From assembly GCA_023436825.1 (NCBI GenBank), contig JAEZHS010000130.1:1-9249 (forward strand): a DNA stretch of 9,249 nucleotides. Direction: 5' to 3'. Below are positions 1 through 8,352 of the stretch, piece after piece. This DNA comes from Pseudomonadota bacterium. GTDB taxonomy: Bacteria > Pseudomonadota > Alphaproteobacteria > Reyranellales > Reyranellaceae. The notes under the pieces are model-generated. The model made no database searches, was not told where the DNA came from, and was given only the letters and a program-made list of their open reading frames with translations. How positions within the stretch are numbered: position 1 is the first letter of the stretch; every line of letters begins with the position of its first letter. The position numbers and the translations under genes are program-made.

Positions 1-750
1 CTGCAGGGCGCCGACATAGCCGCGGTTCCAGGTCGGGTTGATCATGACCTCGTTGATCACGATGTGCGCCGGCAGGCAGGCGACGTAGCGGATCAGGTCG
101 CCGACATCCTCCGACTGCGCCATGCGCGCCCGTTCCTCCCTGGTGATGGGGATCGGTCGCTTGTCGAGGATGGGTGTGGCCACCTCGCCAGGGCAGACGA
201 CGCAGGAGCGGATGCCGTTGACGCACTCCTCCATGTTGATGGTGTGGCTCATCGCCACCACGCCGTGCTTGGCCGCCGAATAGGCGGCGCCGCTCAGCGT
301 CGAAGGATTGCGGCCGGCCATCGACGAGGTGTGGATCAGGACGCCGTCCTTGCGCTTGCGCATCATCGGCAGCACGGCCGACGAGCAGTAGAAGGCGCTC
401 GACAAATTGCCGTCGATCACCATCTCGGCGCCGGCCGACGTGAGTTCGCTCCACTTGCGGTCCGGGATGTTCAGCCCGGCGTTGTTGACCAGGATGTCGC
501 AGCGGCCGAACTTCTTCTCGATATCCTTGGCGACGCGGGTAACGGCGGCGGCCTTCATGAGATCGGCCGGCTTCACCACGGCCTTGCCGCCCGCTTGCTT
601 GATGGTGGCGGCCGTCTCCTCCAGCGGCTCCTTGCGGCGGCCGGTCAGGACCACCGTGGCGCCTTCCTTCGCGAGCGCGACCGCCGCCGCCTGACCAATA
701 CCCGAGCCAGCACCGGTCACCCAGGCGACCTTGCCCGTCAACGAAGCCAT
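1..750 (-). CDS. SDR-family NAD(P)-dependent oxidoreductase (3' end cut by window edge)
   Basis: Classical short-chain dehydrogenase/reductase, cytosolic, expected to oxidise or reduce an alcohol/carbonyl with NAD(P). The 250 visible codons contain the cofactor glycine motif TGAGSGIG at residues 12-19, NNAG at 89-92, a catalytic-type Asn at 115, the serine region HTSSMAG at 140-146, and YSAAK with Tyr157 and Lys161. The full Asn-Ser-Tyr-Lys set is therefore present. The tail resembles the YdfG/serine-dehydrogenase-like branch of the family. No stop is reached before base 1, but family size (about 250 residues) suggests only a few codons are missing. The ATG is preceded by GGGAG eight bases upstream. 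The gene lies 55 bp downstream of the transporter ATPase gene with a terminator between them, so it probably serves the same pathway, acting on the imported compound or a derivative. Substrate and cofactor preference are not determinable here. Confidence 0.92.
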   Translation of the reverse strand, partial: MASLTGKVAWVTGAGSGIGQAAAVALAKEGATVVLTGRRKEPLEETAATIKQAGGKAVVKPADLMKAAAVTRVAKDIEKKFGRCDILVNNAGLNIPDRKWSELTSAGAEMVIDGNLSSAFYCSSAVLPMMRKRKDGVLIHTSSMAGRNPSTLSGAAYSAAKHGVVAMSHTINMEECVNGIRSCVVCPGEVATPILDKRPIPITREERARMAQSEDVGDLIRYVACLPAHIVINEVMINPTWNRGYVGALQ

Positions 751-776
751 CGAATTCTCTCCCTAGGCCGAAACTG

Positions 777-800
777 AAAAGCGGGCCTCGAGGGCCCGCT
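777..800 (-). terminator. Rho-independent terminator after the ABC transporter operon
   Basis: Read on the minus strand, AGCGGGCC and GGCCCGCT form a perfect 8-bp stem around the 5-base loop CTCGA, ending directly in a run of T (TTTT, the first T also pairing in the stem). It begins 5 bp past the ATPase stop codon and ends 26 bp before the SDR start codon. The T run is short, so termination may be partial; the SDR may be expressed by read-through. Confidence 0.75.
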
Positions 801-805
801 TTCCA

Positions 806-1906
<1,101 letters not shown>

Positions 1907-1919
1907 TGTCGGTACCCTC

Positions 1920-2837
1920 TTAACCCTTGGTCGCGCCGGCCGTCAGACCCGCAATGTAGTAGTCCATGAGGAAAGCGTAGATGATGAGCGGTGGCGCCGC
2001 ACCGAGCAGCGCACCGGTCATGATCTGCCCCCAGTTGAACACGTCGCCCTTGATCAGGGTCGTCACGATGCCGACCGGGAGCACCAGCTCGGTGGTCGAG
2101 GTGGTGAAGGCCAAGGGATACAGGAACTGCGCCCACGCCACGGTGAAGCAGAAGATCGTCGCGGCGATGATGCCGGGCAGCGCCACCGGGATGAAGATCT
2201 TGGTCAGGGTCTGGATCCAGGTCGCGCCGTCGATCAGGGCGGCCTCGTCGAGCTCCTTGGGGATCGAGGCGAAGTAGCCGATCATGATCCAGGTGCAGAA
2301 CGGCACGGTCAGGGTCGGATAGAGGATGATCAGCGTCCACCAGTGGTTCATGAGCTGGATGCCGAAGGTCTCGTTGACCCAGGCGAACATCTTGAACAAC
2401 GGGATGAACAGCAGCGTCTCGGGGATCAGGTAGGTCAGGAACACGCCGGTCGCCAGCGTGGCCGAGCCCCAGAACTTCATGCGGGCCAGCGCGAAGGCCG
2501 CGATGACGCTGATCGCCATGGTGATCACGACGGTCAGCACCGCCACGATCGCCGAGTTGCGGAAGAAGGTGAGATACTGGTTCTGGGTCAAGAGCTCGAT
2601 GTAGTTCGCCAGGGTGGGCGAATAGACCCACCAAGGATTGCTCTCCGCCGAGATCTCCGCGCTGGTCTTCAGCGAGGTGATGAACATGTAGATCGGCGGC
2701 GTCAGGAAGAAGATCGCGAACAGCACCAGGAAGAAGTAGGACCAGCGCAGGGCCCACTTCCGGTCGCGGCTCATGCTGCCGTACTTGCGCCCCGAGATCG
2801 TCGTGGCGGTGGGGGAGGCGATCGTGGCGTTTGCCAT
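1920..2837 (-). CDS. CUT1 ABC transporter permease 2 (MalG-like)
   Basis: Inner-membrane permease of 305 residues with about six hydrophobic segments; the first is at about 32-55 after a basic cytosolic leader. The EAA loop that docks the ATPase lies at 198-221 (DEAALIDGA, then FIPVALPG), matching the binding-protein-dependent transport pattern. The end, YIAGLTAGATKG, is the usual C-terminus of MalG/UgpE-type subunits. The start ATG shares its A with the TGA stop of the upstream permease gene, giving translational coupling, and has GGGAG nine bases upstream inside that gene. It pairs with the neighbouring permease to form the channel. Family assignment is firm; the substrate is unknown. Confidence 0.95.
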   Translation of the reverse strand: MANATIASPTATTISGRKYGSMSRDRKWALRWSYFFLVLFAIFFLTPPIYMFITSLKTSAEISAESNPWWVYSPTLANYIELLTQNQYLTFFRNSAIVAVLTVVITMAISVIAAFALARMKFWGSATLATGVFLTYLIPETLLFIPLFKMFAWVNETFGIQLMNHWWTLIILYPTLTVPFCTWIMIGYFASIPKELDEAALIDGATWIQTLTKIFIPVALPGIIAATIFCFTVAWAQFLYPLAFTTSTTELVLPVGIVTTLIKGDVFNWGQIMTGALLGAAPPLIIYAFLMDYYIAGLTAGATKG

Positions 2838-3766
2838 CAGACTTCACTCCCCCGCTTGGTGATATCGCGCAGGATGAAGGTCGCGGCCACGGCCAGGATC
2901 GGCACCATGAACAGCGACACGCTGGCGCCAAGCGGGATGTCGCCGCTTTCGATGCCCACCCTGAAGGCCCAGGTCGCGAAGACATGGGTGGTGTTGAGCG
3001 GATCGCCCTTGGTCAACACACGGACGATGTCGAAATTGGCGAAGGTCACGATCAGCGAGAACAGCGCGGTGATGGCGATGATGTTGCGCATCATCGGCAG
3101 GGTCACGTACCAGATGCGCTGCCACCAGGTCGCGCCGTCGATCGACGCCGCCTCGTAGAGCTGCTCGGGCACGGATTTCAGCGCCGCGAGATACATGATC
3201 ATGAAAAACGGCGCGCCGATCCACACGTTGACCAGGATGACCGAGAAACGCGCCCAGCCGGTCTCGCCGGTCCACGGAATGCGATCGATGCCGAAGCCGG
3301 CCAGAATCCAGTTGAAGGCCGAGTAGGAGGGATCGAACAGCCACAGCCAGGCGAGCGTGCTCATGGCCGGCGGAATGACCCACGGCACCAGCAGCATGCC
3401 GCGCCACTTGCGCTGGCCCTTGCTCGGGATGTTGTGGACGAAGTGGGCGACCACGAAGCCGATGATCGCCTTGAAGATCACGGCGGTGATGGCGAACAGG
3501 CAGGATTGGTAGACCACCATCCAGAAGGTTTCGCGGCCGAACAGGAAGTCGAAGTTCCCGAAGCCGACGAAGCGGGTCATGCTCTTGTTGAGCATCGCCA
3601 GATAGACGGCGTAGCCTGCCGGATAGGCGACAAGGATGAGGATCAGGAGGATCAATGGCAGCGCCATCAGGAAAGCGATGGTCGACTTGCGCTGCATCAA
3701 CTTGTGCAGGCTGCTGCGGCTGTCGCCTCTAGCCGTTACTGCGCCTCTGGCGGCTATGTCTGCCAT
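2837..3766 (-). CDS. CUT1 ABC transporter permease 1 (MalF/UgpA-like)
   Basis: Inner-membrane permease of 309 residues. Its first transmembrane segment is very hydrophobic (about 29-52), and the EAA loop is at 205-224 (YEAASIDGATW, then VTLP). The open frame continues upstream to 4150, but I start at the ATG ending at 3766: GGGAG lies seven bases before it, the upstream extension overlaps the binding-protein gene and is arginine/serine-rich without family resemblance, and the leader MADIAARG followed by a basic stretch is typical. Its last base overlaps the next permease gene by one. It follows the binding-protein gene after 112 bp containing a stable stem-loop, the classic layout in which membrane subunits are made at lower level than the binding protein. 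Confidence 0.94.
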   Translation of the reverse strand: MADIAARGAVTARGDSRSSLHKLMQRKSTIAFLMALPLILLILILVAYPAGYAVYLAMLNKSMTRFVGFGNFDFLFGRETFWMVVYQSCLFAITAVIFKAIIGFVVAHFVHNIPSKGQRKWRGMLLVPWVIPPAMSTLAWLWLFDPSYSAFNWILAGFGIDRIPWTGETGWARFSVILVNVWIGAPFFMIMYLAALKSVPEQLYEAASIDGATWWQRIWYVTLPMMRNIIAITALFSLIVTFANFDIVRVLTKGDPLNTTHVFATWAFRVGIESGDIPLGASVSLFMVPILAVAATFILRDITKRGSEV

Positions 3767-3773
3767 AGGAAAA

Positions 3774-3778
3774 CTCCC
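3774..3778 (-). promoter_or_regulatory. Ribosome binding site that fixes the permease 1 start
   Basis: GGGAG on the minus strand, seven bases before the ATG at 3766-3764. It supports the 309-residue form over a 437-residue open frame that begins inside the binding-protein gene. Confidence 0.6.
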
Positions 3779-3812
3779 GGCGTTTGTCGTCTTCTTATCG
3801 TTATCGGTTCCC

Positions 3813-3842
3813 GGCGGACGCCATCGGGCGACGGCGTCCGCC
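3813..3842 (-). repeat. Perfect 10-bp inverted repeat (mRNA stem-loop) between binding-protein and permease genes
   Basis: GGCGGACGCC (3813-3822) and GGCGTCCGCC (3833-3842) are exact reverse complements around a 10-base loop. The structure starts 36 bp past the binding-protein stop codon and ends 46 bp before the permease 1 start. No T run follows it on the minus strand, so it is not a typical intrinsic terminator. The likely role, by analogy with malE-malF intergenic structures, is to block 3' exonucleases and stabilise the binding-protein part of the message, or to attenuate downstream expression. Confidence 0.7.
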
Positions 3843-3878
3843 AAGATCGTTGTTGTGCGCCTGCGCGCCGGCAGCGCG

Positions 3879-5219
3879 CTAGTTGCGCATGAAGCCTTCG
3901 ATCTCCTTCGCTGCCCAGTCGAGCGTCTTCTCCATGGCCTCCCCCTTGTAGTGTCGAGCGGCCATTTGGGTCTGGATGCCCTGCGCATAGATCTGAGAAG
4001 CGATCTTGTGCGGCGCGGGCGCTGCGGCGATAGACAGGGTCTGGTGGTTGTGCGGATTCGGATAATGGTAGAGCGTGCCCTTGGGCGGTGATTCCTCGGC
4101 CCAGGTCTTGAAGGTGGTGAGCTTCTCGAACGACGGCAGGTCGTAGCCACCCGAGGCGATCACCATCTTCTCGGCCGCTTCGGCCGTGCTCATCGCGGCG
4201 AGCAGGCTCTTGGCCGCCGACTGGTTCTTGCTGAAAGTCCAGGTGCCCCAGAAGAACGGCAGGAACGGGCCAAAGCGGCCGTTGGGGCCAGCGGGGAAGC
4301 CATGCGTCCAGCACTGTTCCGCGACCTTCGGCGCGTCGCGCTTGGCGACCGCCCAGGCCGACGGCGGATTCATGATCAAGGCGCCCTTGCCCGACACGAG
4401 CCACTTGTTGTTCGAGGCGTCGTCCCAGGCGGCCGCATCCTCCGGCAAGAAGGCCATGAGCCTCTTGTAATAATCCAGCGCCTTGCGGACATTGTCGGTC
4501 TTGACGGTGATGTCGCCCTTTGCGTTGACGAGTTGGGCGCCAAAGCCGTGGAAGATCGCGCCGGCGGTGTCGACCGAGTCCGAGGTCGTCCCCAAGCCAA
4601 TGCCAAAGGGATTCCCCCCTTTGTGGCAGGCTTCAGCGGCCTTGAGGAAAGTGTCGAACGTCCAGTTGTCGGCCTTCGGCGGCGAGCCCGCCGGGTACAT
4701 TGCCTGCACGTCAATGCCGGCATGCTGCTTCATGAGGTCGATACGCGAGCACGGCCCCTTGATCTGGCTGCCCACCGTGGCCGGTACTGCCAGCCACTTG
4801 CCGCCGACCTTGCCGAGATACTCGACGGTGCCGTTCACGGCGCCGTTCTGCTTGATCAGCGGCTCGATGACGTCATTCATCGCGACGAGTTGTTCGGAAT
4901 ACTGGGCCGGCAGCCATGTCGAGAACGCCAGGATGTCGTGGCCAGACCTGGCCTGGGATTCTGCCGCGGTCGTCAGCAGGAGCTTGTTGCCCTGCGAGGT
5001 GATGAAGTCGATGGTGACTTCGACCTTCTCCTTGTCGGCCCAGGCCTTGATCACCTCTTCGGTGGCCTTGTTGGCACCGGGCACCCAGTGGTCCCACAGG
5101 CCAAGCGACAGCTTGCCGGCCGCGTAGGCGCCGCGCACGAACGGTGCGGCGACCAGCGCCGTCGAAGCGGCTGCTGTGCTCGCCACAAAGCGGCGACGGC
5201 TTACTTTTCTCGATACCAT
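3879..5219 (-). CDS. Extracellular solute-binding protein of a CUT1 ABC importer, Tat-exported
   Basis: Periplasmic ligand-capture subunit of 446 residues, the usual size for family 1 extracellular solute-binding proteins. The N-terminus is a twin-arginine signal: SRRRFVA at 7-13, a hydrophobic stretch to about 29, and a probable AYA cleavage site after residue 33. The mature protein opens with a beta strand and helix (LSLGLWDHWVPG, then ATEEVIKAW), the standard start of this fold. Aromatic residues typical of sugar-type binding clefts occur, for example the WGTWTF region about three quarters through. The start is supported by a strong AGGAGG nine bases before the ATG. It is the first gene of the transporter operon. 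The ligand is not identifiable from sequence alone: a sugar, polyol, glycerol-phosphate-like or related compound is possible. Confidence 0.93.
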   Translation of the reverse strand: MVSRKVSRRRFVASTAAASTALVAAPFVRGAYAAGKLSLGLWDHWVPGANKATEEVIKAWADKEKVEVTIDFITSQGNKLLLTTAAESQARSGHDILAFSTWLPAQYSEQLVAMNDVIEPLIKQNGAVNGTVEYLGKVGGKWLAVPATVGSQIKGPCSRIDLMKQHAGIDVQAMYPAGSPPKADNWTFDTFLKAAEACHKGGNPFGIGLGTTSDSVDTAGAIFHGFGAQLVNAKGDITVKTDNVRKALDYYKRLMAFLPEDAAAWDDASNNKWLVSGKGALIMNPPSAWAVAKRDAPKVAEQCWTHGFPAGPNGRFGPFLPFFWGTWTFSKNQSAAKSLLAAMSTAEAAEKMVIASGGYDLPSFEKLTTFKTWAEESPPKGTLYHYPNPHNHQTLSIAAAPAPHKIASQIYAQGIQTQMAARHYKGEAMEKTLDWAAKEIEGFMRN

Positions 5220-5228
5220 TTTGCTTTT

Positions 5229-5234
5229 CCTCCT
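5229..5234 (-). promoter_or_regulatory. Strong Shine-Dalgarno for the solute-binding protein
   Basis: AGGAGG on the minus strand, nine bases before the ATG. It is the best ribosome binding site in the window and fits the need for high binding-protein output. A second purine-rich element, GGGACAG/GGACAG repeated twice, lies immediately upstream. Confidence 0.75.
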
Positions 5235-5281
5235 GTCCCTATCTGTCCTTTTTTCATGACCCTCACGGGAGTCTTGTCACG

Positions 5282-5310
5282 ATGCTAGGCACAACCCACG
5301 GATCAGGCAA
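5282..5310 (-). promoter_or_regulatory. Candidate promoter for the ABC transporter operon
   Basis: On the minus strand TTGCCT (-35-like, 4/6 to consensus) and TAGCAT (-10-like, 4/6) are separated by exactly 17 bases, about 63 bp upstream of the binding-protein ATG. The imperfect palindrome at 5274-5294 (TTGT and ACAA ends) covers the -10 element and could be an operator. This is consensus matching by eye only. Confidence 0.35.
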
Positions 5311-5346
5311 TGTATTTTCAGACGTAGGGTCTTTCGGGACACAGGT

Positions 5347-5375
5347 TTGACAGTATTGGAAGAGACCAGGATGCT
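5347..5375 (+). promoter_or_regulatory. Candidate promoter for the aminotransferase gene
   Basis: A perfect TTGACA (5347-5352) is followed after 17 bases by GATGCT (5370-5375), a poor -10 (3/6). If used, it leaves a 5' leader of about 90 bases before the start codon. Confidence 0.35.
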
Positions 5376-5471
5376 CCGGCCCCGCCGAACGAACAGCGCG
5401 GGATCTGCGGGAGGGACTTTCGTGCCAAAAAACACTGTGAAATCATTCTAGAGAAGAGCCCGCGTAGCGAG

Positions 5472-6650
5472 ATGCAACAAATTCCCACGGCCAATCCCTG
5501 GCTCGCCGCCGTCGAGCCCTCGCCCATCGGCGAGACCAAGCGCTGGGTGCTGAACCGTACCTTCCCGGCCGACCGGCCGCTGATCGATCTCAGCCAGGCG
5601 GTTCCCGGCTATCCGCCGGCGATCGAGCTGCGCAAGCATCTGGGCGAGCTGCTGCTCGAGCCGACGATGCACGGCTATACGCCGATCCTCGGCGTGCCGG
5701 CGCTGCGCGAAACCTACGCCGCCCACCTCTCGAGCTTCTACGGCGCGCCGATCACCGCCGGCGAGGTCGGCATCACCTCGGGCTGCAACCAGGCCTTCTG
5801 CCTCGCGCTGATGAGCATCGCCAAGGCAGGCGACCAGGTGATCCTGCCCCGCCCGCACTATTTCAATCACGACATGTGGATGCGAATGCAGGGCGTCGAG
5901 CCGGTTTCGCTCGACTTCCGGCCGGGCTCGGGTGCGGTGCCTAATGCCGCGGATGCCGCCAGGCTGATCGGTCCCAGGACGCGCGCCATCGTCCTGATCT
6001 CGCCCAACAATCCGACCGGCGCTGTCTATCCGCACGAGACCATCCACGCCTTCTATGAGCTGGCGCAGCGCCACGGCATCGCGCTGCTGCTCGACGAGAC
6101 CTACAAGGACTTCCTGCCCGAAGGCACTCGGCCGCATGGCCTGTTCGGCGACCCGAGCTGGCGCAAGACGCTGGTCCATCTCTACAGCTTCTCCAAGGTG
6201 TTCGCGCTGACCGGCTATCGCGTCGGCGGCATCACCGCCGGCACCGCGCTGATTTCCGAGATCGAGAAGGCGATGGACTGCGTGTCGATCTGTCCGCCGC
6301 GGCTCGGCCAGGAAGCGGCGCTCTATGGCCTGAAGAACCTGCTGCCCTGGGCGCGGCGGAATACCGAAGGCCTCAAGGCGCGCGCCGACCTTTTGGGCAA
6401 CGGCCTGAAGCGCTCGAACCGCTGGCGACTGGTCAGCATCGGCGCCTACTTCGCCTATGTCGAGCATCCCTTCGCCGGGCAACGTTCGACGGCGGTGTCA
6501 AAGCGGCTGGCCGACGAGGAGAACCTGCTCACGATCCCGGGCGACATGTTCGGCGCCGGCCAGGAGCGTTTCGTACGCCTCGCCTTCGCCAACGTCGCCG
6601 ACGACAAGATCCCGGCCGTGCTGGAACGCCTGGAGCGCTTCGGCGCCTGA
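5472..6650 (+). CDS. PLP-dependent aminotransferase, class I/II (fold type I)
   Basis: Cytosolic pyridoxal-phosphate enzyme of 392 residues, the normal length for aspartate-aminotransferase-like fold type I enzymes; it should transfer an amino group between an amino acid or amine and a 2-oxo acid. The visible active site is complete: SGCNQA at 103-108 (phosphate-binding turn), SPNNPTG with Asn180, DETY with Asp208 (pyridine nitrogen) and Tyr211, the Schiff-base lysine Lys242 in SFSKVFALTGYRVG with Arg250, and Arg369 near the end as the carboxylate-binding arginine. The N-terminus, with a GYPP motif and HGYTPILGVPALR at 68-80, is also typical. The ribosome binding site is weak (AGCGAG directly before the ATG; GAGAAGAG lies further upstream), so initiation may be inefficient or the start slightly different. 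It is divergent from the transporter operon and may act in the same catabolic route, but substrate specificity cannot be told. Confidence 0.93.
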   Translation: MQQIPTANPWLAAVEPSPIGETKRWVLNRTFPADRPLIDLSQAVPGYPPAIELRKHLGELLLEPTMHGYTPILGVPALRETYAAHLSSFYGAPITAGEVGITSGCNQAFCLALMSIAKAGDQVILPRPHYFNHDMWMRMQGVEPVSLDFRPGSGAVPNAADAARLIGPRTRAIVLISPNNPTGAVYPHETIHAFYELAQRHGIALLLDETYKDFLPEGTRPHGLFGDPSWRKTLVHLYSFSKVFALTGYRVGGITAGTALISEIEKAMDCVSICPPRLGQEAALYGLKNLLPWARRNTEGLKARADLLGNGLKRSNRWRLVSIGAYFAYVEHPFAGQRSTAVSKRLADEENLLTIPGDMFGAGQERFVRLAFANVADDKIPAVLERLERFGA

Positions 6651-6654
6651 GCGG

Positions 6655-8292
6655 TCAACCGGCCAAGTAGGTGTGCAGGGCCGACACGACCTGCGCGCCC
6701 TCGCCGACTGCAGCAGCGACGCGCTTCACCGAGCCCGCCCGCACGTCGCCAACGGCGAAGATGCCGCGGCGGCTGGTCTCCATCGGCAGACGGCCACCGT
6801 CATAGTCCTCGTCGGTGCAGACGAAGCCCTTGTCGTCGAGCCTGACCCCGCTGCGGGCCAGCCAGCCGGTATTGGGCTCGGCCCCGATGAACAGGAAGAC
6901 GTGGCGCATCTGCCGGGTCGTTTCGCGCCCCGTCGCCCGGTGCCGCCAGCGCACGGTCTCGAGATCGCCGGCCCCGCCCGCAAGAGCCACGATTTCGGTC
7001 TCGGTCAGCAGTTCGATGTTGGGCTGGGCGGCGATACGCTCGATGAGATAACTCGACATCGTATCCTCCAGGCCCGTGCCGCGGACCAGCAGCCAGACCT
7101 TGGCCACCCTGCTCGCCAGATAGATCACCGCCTGGCCGGCGGAATTGCCGGCGCCGACCAGCGCAACCTCCTGGCCGCTGCAGAGCTTGGCTTCGAGCGG
7201 CGAGGCCCAGTAGTGGACCGCGCTTCCTTCGAAATCGGCGACGTTGGCCACGCCGAGGCGGCGATATTTCGCGCCAGTGGCGACCACGACGGCGCGCGCG
7301 TGGATGCGCTCGTCGTTGGCCAGGCCGATTCGAAACCTGTCGCCCAGGCACTGCAGGTCGGAGACCTCGTCCGGGATGGCCATGTCGACGCCGAACTTCA
7401 GCGCCTGGTTGAAGGCGCGCGCCGTGAGCGCCAGGCCCGAGATGCCGGTGGGAAAGCCGAAGTAGTTCTCGATCCGCGCTGAAGCGCCGGCCTGCCCGCC
7501 GAAGGCACGGCTGTCGAGGACGATGGTCTCAAGGCCCTCCGATCCGGCATAGACCGCGGTGGCGAGGCCGGCCGGACCTGCACCGACGATGGCGACGTCG
7601 TAGAGCTTGTCGGGGTCGACGGCACGGACCATGCCGATGCACCGCGCCAGGGTCACCTCGCTGGGATTGCGCAGAAGCTGGCCGTTGGGGCAGAGCACGA
7701 TCGGCAGGTCCTGGTGGCCGACCTTGAATCGCTCGATCAAGGCGCGCGCGCCGGCGTCGGTCTCCGGATCCAGTGTCAGGTACGGATGGCCATTGCGCGA
7801 GAGGAAGTTCTGCAGGCGCAACACCGCACCCTGGTCGACGCGGCCGACGATCACCGGGCCGCCGGCGCCGGTCTCGAGCAGGCCGACGCGGCGCAGGATG
7901 AACAGGCGCATGATGCGTTCGCCGAGTTCGGCTTCCTCGATCATGAGATCGTGCAGGCGATCCGGCGAAACCACCGCCGCCTCGACCGGGCGGATCGCGA
8001 TGGCATCGACCAGGCCCGGCTGACCCGACAGCGCGGTCAATTCGCCGCCGACGGCCCCCGGCCCGTGGGTGACGACCGGCGTGCTGCTGCCGTCGGGATT
8101 GCGGCGCGTGACCTCGACCTGGCCCGACAGGATCACGAACATCCCCGGGCTTGCCTTGCCGACCTCGACCAGCGGCTCGCCCGCAGCGTACGACCGGAGC
8201 TGGCCGAAGCGCCGCAGCTTCGCGACGTCCGATCCGTCGAAGACCGGGAACATCTGCTCGTGACGTGTGCTGAAAACGGTGTTCGTGCTCAT
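6655..8292 (-). CDS. Cyclic-nucleotide-binding-like domain fused to thioredoxin-reductase-like FAD/NAD(P) oxidoreductase
   Basis: A 545-residue cytosolic fusion. Residues about 14-135 form a CNB/Crp-type beta-roll (MFVILSGQVEVTRR, then GELTALSG). Residues about 148-225 look like a short thioredoxin/glutaredoxin-like segment with no CxxC. Residues about 230-545 are a thioredoxin-reductase-like module with FAD motif GAGPAG at 237-242, ATG at 338-340, second dinucleotide motif GAGNSAG at 380-386, and the C-terminal FAD motif FAVGDVR at 512-518. The catalytic CxxC of thioredoxin reductase is missing: the equivalent stretch reads HYWASPLEAKLC, and none of the five cysteines (201, 218, 315, 371, 492) forms a CxxC. 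In the CNB domain the arginine expected after the GEL motif to hold the cyclic phosphate is Gly (QPGLVDA). It is therefore probably a flavin NAD(P)H oxidoreductase or sensor rather than a true thioredoxin reductase. I chose the ATG at 8292 because the CNB fold begins just after it; the frame extends to 8433 but would overlap the divergent hydrolase gene. No clear Shine-Dalgarno is seen. Confidence 0.9.
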   Translation of the reverse strand: MSTNTVFSTRHEQMFPVFDGSDVAKLRRFGQLRSYAAGEPLVEVGKASPGMFVILSGQVEVTRRNPDGSSTPVVTHGPGAVGGELTALSGQPGLVDAIAIRPVEAAVVSPDRLHDLMIEEAELGERIMRLFILRRVGLLETGAGGPVIVGRVDQGAVLRLQNFLSRNGHPYLTLDPETDAGARALIERFKVGHQDLPIVLCPNGQLLRNPSEVTLARCIGMVRAVDPDKLYDVAIVGAGPAGLATAVYAGSEGLETIVLDSRAFGGQAGASARIENYFGFPTGISGLALTARAFNQALKFGVDMAIPDEVSDLQCLGDRFRIGLANDERIHARAVVVATGAKYRRLGVANVADFEGSAVHYWASPLEAKLCSGQEVALVGAGNSAGQAVIYLASRVAKVWLLVRGTGLEDTMSSYLIERIAAQPNIELLTETEIVALAGGAGDLETVRWRHRATGRETTRQMRHVFLFIGAEPNTGWLARSGVRLDDKGFVCTDEDYDGGRLPMETSRRGIFAVGDVRAGSVKRVAAAVGEGAQVVSALHTYLAG

Positions 8293-8352
8293 GGACGTCG
8301 ATGCTAGAGCGGAAGCCCTTACCGTGCACTCCTCCCATGACGGAGACGAGAC
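8293..8352. promoter_or_regulatory. Short divergent spacer between CNB-TrxR-like gene and hydrolase gene
   Basis: Only 60 bp separate the two start codons, so the promoters must overlap each other or the coding sequences. I see no convincing -35/-10 pair. GGAG at 8342-8345, seven bases before the hydrolase ATG, is a good ribosome binding site. Confidence 0.45.

Larger units (their letters stand above)
5220..5471. promoter_or_regulatory. Divergent intergenic region controlling transporter operon and aminotransferase
   Basis: This 252-bp gap separates two genes that point away from each other and must hold both promoters. It has no convincing small gene. It contains the candidate promoters and the imperfect palindrome listed separately. 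No transcription factor gene lies in the window, so the regulator, if specific, is encoded elsewhere. Confidence 0.7.

Noticed and set aside
64..777. Plus-strand open frame of 237 codons opposite the SDR gene
   Set aside because: The minus-strand frame has complete SDR motifs; the plus frame shows no domain and shadow-like composition.
3850..3880. Second G+C-rich imperfect palindrome right after the binding-protein stop
   Set aside because: The arms need a bulge and are short; this is expected by chance in GCGC-rich sequence.
3767..4150. Upstream extension of the permease 1 frame to 4150
   Set aside because: It would overlap the 3' end of the binding-protein gene, has no membrane or family features, and a good ribosome site marks the ATG at 3766 instead.
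5220..5471. Riboswitch or small gene in the divergent intergenic region
   Set aside because: No recognisable aptamer core, no long paired element, and the short open frames lack ribosome sites and run into flanking genes.
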